Assembly: GCA_965218235.1 (NCBI GenBank)
Contig: OZ244596.1
Coordinates: 1,488,001 to 1,552,000 of the forward strand
From: CADCWK01 sp965218235
Lineage (GTDB): Bacteria > Chloroflexota > Chloroflexia > Thermomicrobiales > UBA6265
Length of the DNA stretch: 64,000 bases
Reading direction: 5' to 3'
Positions 1 to 8,002 of this stretch are shown here, piece after piece (position 1 is the stretch's first letter; each line of letters opens with the position of its first letter). Position numbers and translations under genes: made by a program. The notes below the pieces were generated by a model. The model had not been told where the DNA came from and searched no databases. It was given only the letters and a program-made list of their open reading frames with translations.

Positions 1-969
1 GCGTTGACGAGTGTCCTGTCCCTCTCCTTCGACGTCGCCAACCGCTCGCACCTGCCGTGGCTGATCTCCCGTTCGGCACTGACCGAGGCCAACAGCCGGC
101 TGACCGGTAGTGGTTCCATTGCGGAGGCGGCCGCCTTCGCATCCGCCGGCTGGCTGGTCCAGTGGCTGACCGCCCCGGTCGTCTTCCTCATCGACGCCGC
201 GACGTCCGTCTGGTCGGCGGTCTTCGTCTCCCGGATCGCGAAGCCCGAGGCGGTCCCCGCCGCGAATGCCGTTCATCCGCCGGTGCTGGCGGAGTTCGTC
301 GATGGGCTGCGCTACGTCGTGCGGAGCGCGGTCCTGCGGGGGCTGCTCGGCTCGACGATCCTGGTCAGCCTGTTCCAGCACATGCTTGGGACGCTCTACA
401 TCTTCTACGTCCTCCGGGAGATCGGGCTGTCGGAGGGGATCAGCGGCGTCGCCTTCGCCCTCGGCGGGGCGGCCGCGCTGCTCGGCGCCGTCGTCACCGG
501 CCGGATCGTCCGGCGGCTGGGCGTCGGCAACGCGATGGTCGCCGCGCTGGTCGTCGCGGCGCTCGCCAACCTGCTGGTGCCGCTCTCGACGGAGGCGACC
601 CTGCTCGCCTTCGGGCTGGTCCTGGCCCAGCAGGTGCTCGGCGACTCGGCCCTGACGGTCTACGAGATCGCGGACACGAGCCTGATCCAGGCCAGCGCCA
701 GTGACGCGTGGCAGGGACGGGTCCAGGCGACGCTGCGGATGGCGACGTTCGCCGGGCAGCTCGCCGGGACGGGCGCCGCCGGGCTGCTGCCGTTCCTGAT
801 CAGCGTCCGGGCGACGATGGTCATCGCCGCCGCCGGGATGGCGCTGGCCGTCATCCCGATCCTGCGCTCCGGCATCCACTGCCTGCGGGACATCCCGATC
901 GTCGACGAGGACGACGACCATGCCGGAGTCGCTCAGGAGGTGTCGGAGCAGGCGGTCGGGGTTCGGTGA
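1..969 (+). CDS. MFS transporter, C-terminal part (5' end outside window)
   Basis: The reading frame is open from the first base, so this is the C-terminal part of a longer gene; the TTG at position 4 is unlikely to be the real start. The visible 321 residues hold about eight hydrophobic segments separated by short basic loops, including the cytoplasmic loop GRIVRRLGVG that resembles the repeated MFS loop motif. The segment order (amphipathic GLRYVVRS region, then paired helices) fits the MFS_3/enterobactin-exporter-like branch of multidrug or siderophore exporters. The last 30 residues are acidic and hydrophilic and probably cytoplasmic. Substrate is unknown. It is followed by a repeat-filled intergenic region and so is probably the last gene of its transcript. 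Confidence 0.8.
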   Translation, partial: ALTSVLSLSFDVANRSHLPWLISRSALTEANSRLTGSGSIAEAAAFASAGWLVQWLTAPVVFLIDAATSVWSAVFVSRIAKPEAVPAANAVHPPVLAEFVDGLRYVVRSAVLRGLLGSTILVSLFQHMLGTLYIFYVLREIGLSEGISGVAFALGGAAALLGAVVTGRIVRRLGVGNAMVAALVVAALANLLVPLSTEATLLAFGLVLAQQVLGDSALTVYEIADTSLIQASASDAWQGRVQATLRMATFAGQLAGTGAAGLLPFLISVRATMVIAAAGMALAVIPILRSGIHCLRDIPIVDEDDDHAGVAQEVSEQAVGVR

Positions 970-1005
970 GGTGGCGTGATCTGATCACAGGCGTCGGGAG
1001 CGTGG

Positions 1006-1193
1006 CGTTCGTCGTAGGGGCGTGGGCTTGCCCCGCCCGGCCGCCGCAGCGGCCATCGCCCCGCAGGGCGATAACAGTGTTTGCGACCGATTCGGTCAAA
1101 CAGGAACCGCGTTGTCTGCGAGCCCCGGGACCGCTACGCGGTATATGGCGCCTCGCGGCGCGGACAAGGCAAGCCATGTCCCTACGACGAACG
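1006..1193. mobile_element. MITE-like element with two inverted twin-hairpin repeats
   Basis: The element is bounded by a perfect 14-bp terminal inverted repeat, CGTTCGTCGTAGGG at 1006-1019 and its complement at 1180-1193. The left half (1014-1075) contains two small hairpins, GGCCGC-CGCA-GCGGCC and ATCGCCC-CGCA-GGGCGAT. The right half (1131-1185, inverted) has the same head, GTAGGG plus a GGCTTGCC motif, followed by two hairpins of different sequence (GCGCC-GCGA-GGCGC and ACCGC-GTA-GCGGT). No gene is visible in the 970-1346 gap. Copies of the same family lie at 9891-9963, 16699-16940 and 62540-62600. There is no coding capacity, so any mobility would depend on a transposase elsewhere. Confidence 0.65.
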
Positions 1194-1346
1194 ATGTGCC
1201 GCGCGTCATTGAGACCAACCGTGACCATCCCCACCACTCCCGCGTCTCTATTCCCAGACGCGTCTGACTGATCTGATCGCGGCGGGACCACCAGCCATGG
1301 GGTGGCCTCGCCCTCAACCGGGATCGTGCGGACGGGAGGGGCCGGT

Positions 1347-2045
1347 GTGGACGGGATGCGCAGGCTGCCGGCGACAAAACGGACGCTACCGGACTGGTCG
1401 GTCGTGACGGACCAGTCCGGGACAACACCGTTCGGACGAGCGGCCAGCCATGATCCCGGCGTCCGGTCGCATCCGGCCACGCCGGCGCCGGTCGCGGCGG
1501 TGCTGACGGACACCGAGCTCGTCCGGTTGGCGAAGGCCGACCGGCAGGCGTTCGGGCTGCTCTACGACCGCTACGTCGACCGGGTCTACCGCTACTGCTA
1601 CCGGCGGCTGCGGACCCGGGAGGCGGCCGAGGACGCCACCAGCCAGACGTTCGTCCGGGCGATGACGGCGATCGACTCCCACCGGGACGGCACGTCCTTC
1701 CCGGCCTGGCTGTTCACGATCGCCGAGCGCGTCGTGATCGATAGCTGGCGTCGGCAGCGGCCCCAGGCATCGATCGACGGCGTCCCGGAAGCGATCGACC
1801 GCGACCCGACCCCGGAAGAAGCGGCCCTGATCGCCGAGGGCCGCGACGCCGTCCACGCCCTCCTTCGTCACCTGCCCGGCGACCAGCGCCGCGCCATCGA
1901 GCTGCGGCTCGCCGACCTGACCGGACCCGAGGTCGCCCAGGTGATGGGCCGACCGCCGGGCGCCGTCAAGATGCTCCAGTTCCGTGCGATCACGACCCTT
2001 CGGCGCCTGCTCGGCGCCAGCCCGGACGAAAGGGGGGACCACTGA
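1347..2045 (+). CDS. ECF RNA polymerase sigma factor (first of tandem pair)
   Basis: This is a sigma-70 family ECF sigma factor. Region 2 is clear (YDRYVDRVYRYCYRRL, then the EDATSQTFVRAM segment and FPAWLFTIAERVVIDSWRR), and region 4 shows a helix-turn-helix (LPGDQRRAIELRLADL... EVAQVMGRPPGAVKMLQFRA). The start is uncertain: GTG 1347 is chosen because a GGGAGGGG Shine-Dalgarno lies about 6 bases before it. The frame is open from 1302, and GTG 1500 would give a more typical ECF length. The stop overlaps the ATG of the next gene (TGATG), which implies translational coupling. The downstream transmembrane protein is therefore the likely anti-sigma factor. A second copy of this pair follows at 4717-7807. 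Confidence 0.85.
   Translation: MDGMRRLPATKRTLPDWSVVTDQSGTTPFGRAASHDPGVRSHPATPAPVAAVLTDTELVRLAKADRQAFGLLYDRYVDRVYRYCYRRLRTREAAEDATSQTFVRAMTAIDSHRDGTSFPAWLFTIAERVVIDSWRRQRPQASIDGVPEAIDRDPTPEEAALIAEGRDAVHALLRHLPGDQRRAIELRLADLTGPEVAQVMGRPPGAVKMLQFRAITTLRRLLGASPDERGDH
1389..1420. promoter_or_regulatory. 11-bp inverted repeat near the sigma-factor start
   Basis: CCGGACTGGTC (1389-1399) and GACCAGTCCGG (1410-1420) are perfect complements separated by 10 bases. The repeat falls either inside the first codons of the sigma gene or in its leader, depending on which start is used. It could be an RNA hairpin controlling translation or an operator. Only the symmetry itself is seen. Confidence 0.4.
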
Positions 2046-4504
2046 TGACCATTCCTGACTACAACGCTGCCGATCGGCTCGACGACTTTCTCGATCGCAT
2101 TGGCCGCGATGATCGTGGGCAGCCACCGGTTGGTCTCGACCCGTGGCTCGCCGCTACCGCCCGGGCCGTTCGTGCCCAATCCGAGGCCCCGGCGCCGGAC
2201 CCCCGGTTCGTTGCTCGCCTCCGGGAGACCCTGCTCATGGATGCATCGATCCCCTTGCCCAACCCCAACCCTTCGCTAAACCCGTCGCTGAACGGCACTG
2301 CGCCGTCCCAATCCACGTCGCTCCCACCGCTGCCGAGTTCCGCCCCGGACCAGCGGCACCGCGACGCCCGCCGCCACATCGCGTCCCTGGCCGAGCCATC
2401 CTCCGTCCCGACGGCGATCGGCACCCGTCGCCGTGGGACGTTCGCCCAGCGCTGGAACCGCCATGGCTGGCCGATCGTCGAGTTGCTCGGCGTCGCGGCG
2501 CTGATCATCGGCCTCGTCTCCGTCATGATGGGTGGCAGTGGCGGTGGCGGCCTGCCCGCACTCGTCCCCGGCTTCGGTCAGAACACCCAGGTTTCCACCC
2601 CGGTTGCCGCGTCTGGCGCGGTGGCGATGGCCTATGGCAACGGTGGCCGAACGGGTGAGATGCCTGGCCCGGGTGTCGGGACGGCACCAGAGGTCGTCTG
2701 GTCGAAGATGCCAACATCCGGCTCGTTTACCGCCGCTCCGGTCGTCGCCGGGGACACGCTCTACGCCGTCAACCAGGGCGCGTATCCCACCGGTTCACAA
2801 GTCGTCGCCTATGACACCGCCACCGGCAACCTCCGCTGGCAGGCAGCGGTCGACGAGGGACGGCTGGAGTACGGCGCGCCGGCGGTGAGCGATGGGCTGG
2901 TCCTGGTTCCGGTCACCGATTACGGTCAATCGGATGCGGCGGCCGATGTCCTGGCGACGCCGGGAACCGCACCGACCGCGATCGAAAGTACCGGTGCGCT
3001 ACTGGCGCTCGACGCCCAGACGGGCCAGACCGTCTGGCGCTTCGCGACCGGCGGGATCGGCTACCTGTCCCCGCTCGTCGTCGGCGATCTCGTCTATGTC
3101 TCCGACGGGCTGGGGACCGTTCAGGCGATCACGGTCGCGACCGGAGTGGAGGTCTGGAATACGACCTATCCGATCCAGGGCACGTTGACCCCCAACGCCT
3201 CCCTCAGCTTCGCCGGCGGGCTGGTCTATGCCGCGTCGAACCTCGGCGCCCTCTACGCGTTCGATGCTGAGAACGGCGAACAGGTCTGGTCGGCCGGGCT
3301 CGGTGGTAACTACCCGACGACGCCCGTCGTCGCGGTGGGGACGATCTACGTCGCGACCAGCGCGATCCAGGACCCGCCCGGCCTCAATGAGACCGAGCTG
3401 ATTGCCAATCCGAATGTTCCGGCTTCCGCGGTCGAGCCCAACGCCGCCACGCCGCCGGCCGGGTCGTCCGATCCGATCGCCACCGGACAGGCTCGCCTGT
3501 ATGCGGTCGACGCGGCGTCGGGCGAGACGTCCTGGTCGGTCGATCTCGACTACACCGTGCGGCCGGCGCCGATGTTTGCCGGCGATACGATCGTCATTTC
3601 CGGCGCGGGTGAGAACAGCGACGAGATCGTCGCGCTCGACGCCGCAACCGGGACGACCGAACGCTGGTCGTTGACGACCGACGGCTACGTCGATACTTCG
3701 GTCGTAGCTGCTGACGGCATCGGCTATGTCGGTACCTTCGGTTCGACGTTCTATGCCATCGACCTGTCGGATGGTTCAACAAGTTGGAGTGTCCAGACCG
3801 CCGGACACATCGGTTTTCAGGCCTATGTTGGCGATGGCCTCGTCTTCATGGCCTCCAGCGCCATCGAAGGCAGCGCGCTCTATGCTCTCGGTACGGCCAG
3901 CGACGCCACTCCGGGAGCGGCGTCGATGAGCTCAACCGACATCTCTGGGCTGCCGCCCTGCACCGTCGATCCGCGCCCTGAGACGGCGACGCCGCCGGTC
4001 CCCAACGGCGACGGGACCGTTCCGACCGTGAGCGTTGCGCTTCCCGAGGAGACGCCTGATTACACCCTCGACGGTGTCGAGACGGGAGAAGGAAACTACC
4101 TGGCGTCGATTGCCTGGTCGGAGATCCCGGTCGGCACGTCCGCCATGGAGGACCAGGTAGCCGGGATTTCCGGAACGCTGGAGGACATGCAGGCTTGCGA
4201 TCGACCGGGGAATGGCCGGTATATCGCCGCCTTCTACTCGGAGGACTATTTCCTCCGCTCGTGGGTCGTCGAGACAGTTGCCTACAACGGCTACCGGTTC
4301 TTCGGAGCAGTCCAAGGCGCAGTAGATCCGGCCACGATAGCGGAACAGTCGCGAGTCCTGCCGGACGGACGTGTCGCGGTCCTGCGGACGTTCGAGGTCA
4401 ATCCTGATTACGGCCAACTGTTCGTCTTCGTCGAGCAGGACGGCCAGTGGTTGATCGACGAGTATGCCGAGGTTTCCCAGGACGGGGTTCCCGACCGGGG
4501 CTGA
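2045..4504 (+). CDS. transmembrane PQQ-type beta-propeller protein, probable anti-sigma partner
   Basis: 819 residues. An N-terminal cytoplasmic part of about 140 residues has an anti-sigma-like helical stretch (LDPWLAATARAVRAQ, PRFVARLRETLL) and a Pro/Ser/Asn-rich linker. A single membrane span follows at about 142-163 (GWPIVELLGVAALIIGLVSV). The exterior is a beta-propeller of PQQ/quinoprotein type made of repeats such as LYAVNQG, VYVSDGLG, LYAFDAENGEQVW and FYAIDLSDGSTSW. The last ~140 residues form a separate domain (ACDRPGNGRYIAAFYSEDYFLR) that looks NTF2-like. Its start overlaps the sigma stop. I infer an exterior sensor that holds the sigma factor at the membrane; the signal is unknown. 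The protein at 5372-7807 is its paralogue with the same domain order. Confidence 0.8.
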   Translation: MTIPDYNAADRLDDFLDRIGRDDRGQPPVGLDPWLAATARAVRAQSEAPAPDPRFVARLRETLLMDASIPLPNPNPSLNPSLNGTAPSQSTSLPPLPSSAPDQRHRDARRHIASLAEPSSVPTAIGTRRRGTFAQRWNRHGWPIVELLGVAALIIGLVSVMMGGSGGGGLPALVPGFGQNTQVSTPVAASGAVAMAYGNGGRTGEMPGPGVGTAPEVVWSKMPTSGSFTAAPVVAGDTLYAVNQGAYPTGSQVVAYDTATGNLRWQAAVDEGRLEYGAPAVSDGLVLVPVTDYGQSDAAADVLATPGTAPTAIESTGALLALDAQTGQTVWRFATGGIGYLSPLVVGDLVYVSDGLGTVQAITVATGVEVWNTTYPIQGTLTPNASLSFAGGLVYAASNLGALYAFDAENGEQVWSAGLGGNYPTTPVVAVGTIYVATSAIQDPPGLNETELIANPNVPASAVEPNAATPPAGSSDPIATGQARLYAVDAASGETSWSVDLDYTVRPAPMFAGDTIVISGAGENSDEIVALDAATGTTERWSLTTDGYVDTSVVAADGIGYVGTFGSTFYAIDLSDGSTSWSVQTAGHIGFQAYVGDGLVFMASSAIEGSALYALGTASDATPGAASMSSTDISGLPPCTVDPRPETATPPVPNGDGTVPTVSVALPEETPDYTLDGVETGEGNYLASIAWSEIPVGTSAMEDQVAGISGTLEDMQACDRPGNGRYIAAFYSEDYFLRSWVVETVAYNGYRFFGAVQGAVDPATIAEQSRVLPDGRVAVLRTFEVNPDYGQLFVFVEQDGQWLIDEYAEVSQDGVPDRG

Positions 4505-4535
4505 CCCGGCACTCCTCGTCCAAATACGGTAACGA

Positions 4536-4574
4536 GACGCAGCGCCGCCGGGGGGAACTCGGTGGCGCTGCGTC
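4536..4574 (+). terminator. probable intrinsic terminator
   Basis: GACGCAGCGCC (4536-4546) and GGCGCTGCGTC (4564-4574) form an 11-bp stem with a 17-base loop, starting 32 bases after the stop of the beta-propeller gene. No T tract follows, which is common for hairpins in this GC-rich genome. It separates the first sigma/propeller pair from the second. Confidence 0.6.
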
Positions 4575-4716
4575 GTTGGGCTTTCCAGGCACCGTTCGGT
4601 GGGGGACGCTGATGGCGATGTCACGGTTTCGCGGGTTAAGTGTTTGTAGCGTTAGGGGAGTAAGCCTGTCGTGCCGCCTCGCACCGGACGATGACCATGG
4701 AAAGGGAGTCCAGGCG

Positions 4717-5394
4717 ATGGCGGTGCGCGACCCTCGGCCCTTTCGGTCTCCCGGTCCCGATGGCGACCCGGAACCGCCGCGATTGTTCGCCGCCGAATCC
4801 AAACCGGATCGCGAGGCCCCGTTGACGAGCGGAGCCGATCCTCCCGGCCACGGTGCGCGGTCAGGCCACGCCGACCCGACCCTCGACCGGCTGGAGCGCG
4901 TCTTCCTGGCCCGGCTCGACCATCTCTACAACTTCCTCCGCGGCTGGCTGCGGGACGACCACCTCGCCGAGGACCTGACCCAGCAGGTGTTCCTCAACGC
5001 CTGTCAGGCGCGTGACCGGTTCCGCGGCGACGACCACGCGATGGTCGGCTGGCTGTTCCGGATCGCCCGGAACGAGGCCCTCAACGCCAGCCGGTCGCGG
5101 GGCCGCGAGACCTCATGGGACGCGATGGGCGCCGCCGCGCCGCAGCCCATCGACCCGGGCGAGGGGCCGGACGCCGCCGCGCTGCGGTCCGAGCAGCGCC
5201 GGGAGGTCGCCGCGCTGCTCGACGAGCTCTCACCGGCGCAGCGCGAGCTGCTCCATCTCCGCTTCGTCGCCGGGCTCAGCCTGGTCCAGATCGCCAACAC
5301 GCTCGGCATCTCCGACGTGGCGGCGCGACAGCGACTCCGCCGGACCCTGGCCCAGTTGAAAGGGGCGATCGATGACCCGACCACCCTCCGGTGA
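4717..5394 (+). CDS. ECF RNA polymerase sigma factor (second of tandem pair)
   Basis: 225 residues from ATG 4717, chosen because GGAAAGGGAG lies just upstream and the frame above it has no homology. A ~50-residue disordered N-terminus precedes sigma region 2 (RLDHLYNFLRGWLRDDHLAEDLTQQ, shown here only as its key landmarks LYNF, EDLTQQ and MVGWLFRIARNEALNASRSR) and region 4 (LSPAQRELLHLRFVAGLS, IANTLGISDVAARQRLRR). It has the same gene arrangement as the pair at 1347-4504. Its 3' end overlaps the start of the partner by 23 bases, so the two are co-translated. It probably recognises its own promoter; no promoter consensus can be read from one locus. Confidence 0.88.
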   Translation: MAVRDPRPFRSPGPDGDPEPPRLFAAESKPDREAPLTSGADPPGHGARSGHADPTLDRLERVFLARLDHLYNFLRGWLRDDHLAEDLTQQVFLNACQARDRFRGDDHAMVGWLFRIARNEALNASRSRGRETSWDAMGAAAPQPIDPGEGPDAAALRSEQRREVAALLDELSPAQRELLHLRFVAGLSLVQIANTLGISDVAARQRLRRTLAQLKGAIDDPTTLR

Positions 5395-7807
5395 GGGGCC
5401 CGCCGGCTGCGCGCGGCCCGCCGACACCGGCGGCGAGAACCTGTTCAGCGCCGACACCCTCCGGTTGATCGAAGCTGAACTGACCCGTGACGTCCGGCCA
5501 GCCCCAGCCAGCCTCCGTGCCTGGGTCATCGCGACGGCCGACGCCGAGCGGATGCGTCTGTCGGACCGGTTTCAGCCGCACGACGCGAACGGCGGCACCC
5601 CGCCGACTCCCCATCCGACCGAAATCCATCGACCACCCACCCCCATGAGGGACCAGGAAGAGGACGCGATGTCTGACAGGACTCCGGCAGCGGCGCGGCT
5701 CGCGATGCTTCCCCTCCCGAACCGACCGGCGGCCCCGCCCAAGCTCGCCCCGATCGGTCGGCATCATGGCACCTTCATCCAGCGTTGGAACCGCTTGGGC
5801 TGGCCGATCGTTGAACTGATCGGCGCCGCGGCCCTGATTATCGGGCTCGTCTCGGTGCTGATGGGCGGCGGTGGCGGCCTCCCCGCCCTCGTCCCCGGCT
5901 TCGGCCAGACCACCGAGGTGGCGACTCCACCGGTTGCGGCCGGCGAGGTTGCGATGGCGCAGGGCAACGCCGGCCGGACCGGCGAGATGCCGGGACCTGG
6001 TGTTCTGGGCGATCCGGCCCGCTTGTGGCGAGTGCCGATCGAGGTGGAGAGCGGCGAGGTTCCCTGGGGGATTTCCGGGAACGATGCGGGCGTGGTGTCG
6101 ACCGGGGATACCACGCTGTTCGTCGAGCGGGCAATGACCGGGCAGTACGTTGGGCAATCACGGGCGGGGCAGGTCACCCTGCATATCGTTGACGCCCGGG
6201 ACGGAACGGAGCGATGGCAGACGACCCTCAACGGCGTCTTTCAAGGACAACCGCTGCTGGCGGACGGGCTGGTCGTCGTGGCGGTCGATCTGTTCCAGAC
6301 GTCGTCCGCGGCTGACGGTCCCGCCGCCACTCCCCGGTCCAACGGTGATGCGCGGCCTGGGCTGGTCCTGGCGCTGGACGCGGCTACCGGTGCTGAGCGC
6401 TGGCGGAGGTCACTGGGTCCGGTCGGCACGCAGGATCCGATGTATCACGACGGCGTAATCTACCTGATGGACAACGTCGGGACTCCTTACGGGCTTGACA
6501 TCCGGACTGGCGGGATCGTCTGGTCCGGCGTCAACATCCCTCCGGTGGGCAGCGATGCGTTCAGTCCCTACGGTGTCACGTTCTCGTCCGTCGCGATTGC
6601 CGGCAATCGGCTGATCGTGAGCAGCGCCTCTGGCTACACCTACGCCTATAGGCTCGATGGTGACGATGTCGCCTGGGTTTGGCCGGACCCGTCGACGACC
6701 GACCCGAACCAGGTCGTTGCGACCAACGTCCTTGGCCTCGGTCCGGTCGTGTCCGATGGCAGGGTCTTCCTGGTGGCAGCCGATTCCCCGAGGGCAAGCA
6801 GTGTCGTCGCGGTCGATCTCGATAGTGGGATCGAGCTCTGGCGCCAGCCGGCGGGCGAGCGCCAGCTCCGGCCGGGTCTGATCGCAACCTCCGCCGGCAT
6901 CGTGCTCGACGTCACGGATGCCTACCCTGGCTCGACCATCCAGGCGCTCTCGGCCGATCGGGGCGAGACGCTCTGGACGCTCTCGACCACCCAACCCGTC
7001 AACCAGGCACCGATAATCGCCGGCGATCTCGCCTACGTTGCCGGTGGAGATGGGACGGTGACCGCGTACGGGCTACGGGACGGGCAGCCGGTCTGGCAGA
7101 TCCGCGCTGGCGATGCCATCGCCTCACCGGTCTACGTCGCCGGAGGTGTGGCCTCGTTCGCTTCATACGACGGCTACGTCTACGCGATCGAAGGCTCGGG
7201 TGCTGATTCTTCGATCGCGGGCGCCGACGCGACGACCGTGGTCGATGTCTCCGGCCTGCCGCCCTGCAACGCGACGCCGCGACCACCCGTCCAAACCGTG
7301 CCAGATCCGGATGTGGGCGCTACGCCTGCCGCGCCCGCCCTCGACGCCACCCCCCGACTGTCGCTACCGGGGACGAGTGACGAGGAGGACGCGTACGGAT
7401 ACCCGACGATCAGCTGGACGGACCTTCCGGCCGGCGGAGCGCCCACGAGCGAGCAGGCCAATGCCATCTCCCGGACGTTGACGATGCGCAATGCCTGCGA
7501 TCGACCAGGAAACGGCGCGTACGTCGCGGCCTTCTACACGGACGATTACTTCCTGCGGCCGGCAAATGCCTCTGGCGTTGTTCATGAAGGCTACGACGCC
7601 TTGTCCGTGGCGACGGACCTCACGACACCTGCCGAGGTGACGGCATACGGGCGCGTCCTCCCGGATGGACGGTTGGCGCTGGTCGAGTATTCAACCACCG
7701 AGCGTGGTGTGGGTTCGGTGACGGTCCTGGCTGAGCAGTCTGACGGCCGGTGGCTGATCGACGAAGTCGTTCGGATCACCGTTAGCGGGCGTTCCGGGCA
7801 GGGTTAG
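5372..7807 (+). CDS. transmembrane PQQ-type beta-propeller protein, probable anti-sigma partner (paralogue)
   Basis: 811 residues, a paralogue of the protein at 2045-4504 with the same order: cytoplasmic N-terminus with a short anti-sigma-like helix (LIEAELTRDVRPAPASLRAW), basic juxtamembrane segment (FIQRWNRLGWPIVEL), one membrane span at about 144-165, beta-propeller repeats (IVDARDGTERWQ, LALDAATGAERWRR, AIEGSG), a Pro/Thr linker after SGLPPCN and an NTF2-like C-terminal domain (NACDRPGNGAYVAAFY). The juxtamembrane and transmembrane block is the most conserved part between the paralogues, while the propeller face differs much more. That suggests a shared signalling mechanism with different external inputs. 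ATG 5372 overlaps the sigma gene. An internal ATG at 5669 could give a shorter product without the anti-sigma-like helix. Confidence 0.8.
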   Translation: MTRPPSGEGPAGCARPADTGGENLFSADTLRLIEAELTRDVRPAPASLRAWVIATADAERMRLSDRFQPHDANGGTPPTPHPTEIHRPPTPMRDQEEDAMSDRTPAAARLAMLPLPNRPAAPPKLAPIGRHHGTFIQRWNRLGWPIVELIGAAALIIGLVSVLMGGGGGLPALVPGFGQTTEVATPPVAAGEVAMAQGNAGRTGEMPGPGVLGDPARLWRVPIEVESGEVPWGISGNDAGVVSTGDTTLFVERAMTGQYVGQSRAGQVTLHIVDARDGTERWQTTLNGVFQGQPLLADGLVVVAVDLFQTSSAADGPAATPRSNGDARPGLVLALDAATGAERWRRSLGPVGTQDPMYHDGVIYLMDNVGTPYGLDIRTGGIVWSGVNIPPVGSDAFSPYGVTFSSVAIAGNRLIVSSASGYTYAYRLDGDDVAWVWPDPSTTDPNQVVATNVLGLGPVVSDGRVFLVAADSPRASSVVAVDLDSGIELWRQPAGERQLRPGLIATSAGIVLDVTDAYPGSTIQALSADRGETLWTLSTTQPVNQAPIIAGDLAYVAGGDGTVTAYGLRDGQPVWQIRAGDAIASPVYVAGGVASFASYDGYVYAIEGSGADSSIAGADATTVVDVSGLPPCNATPRPPVQTVPDPDVGATPAAPALDATPRLSLPGTSDEEDAYGYPTISWTDLPAGGAPTSEQANAISRTLTMRNACDRPGNGAYVAAFYTDDYFLRPANASGVVHEGYDALSVATDLTTPAEVTAYGRVLPDGRLALVEYSTTERGVGSVTVLAEQSDGRWLIDEVVRITVSGRSGQG

Positions 7808-7810
7808 AAC

Positions 7811-7848
7811 GCCCGCCGCTGTCGCGGAACTGGGCGGTGCCGGCGGGC
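7811..7848 (+). terminator. possible intrinsic terminator
   Basis: GCCCGCCG (7811-7818) and CGGCGGGC (7841-7848) form an 8-bp GC stem immediately after the propeller gene stop, followed by CGTTT. The loop of 22 bases is large, so the call is moderate. Confidence 0.4.
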
Positions 7849-8002
7849 CGTTTCGCCAGCACCGCCCGCGGTGCGTTCAACGGTGCCGAGATCAAGGGCT
7901 GGCGTGGGTCCGGTACAATGGAAGGGACACTCGCCCCGTGGTGCCGCCGGCCTGGCGCCGGACGGGGCGTCCCCATTGCCCCACGCAAGGACCAGATTCC
8001 GG

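Noticed and set aside
1006..1193. CRISPR repeats
   Set aside because: The repeats are few, dispersed, in inverted orientation and not separated by regular spacers; no cas genes are in the window.
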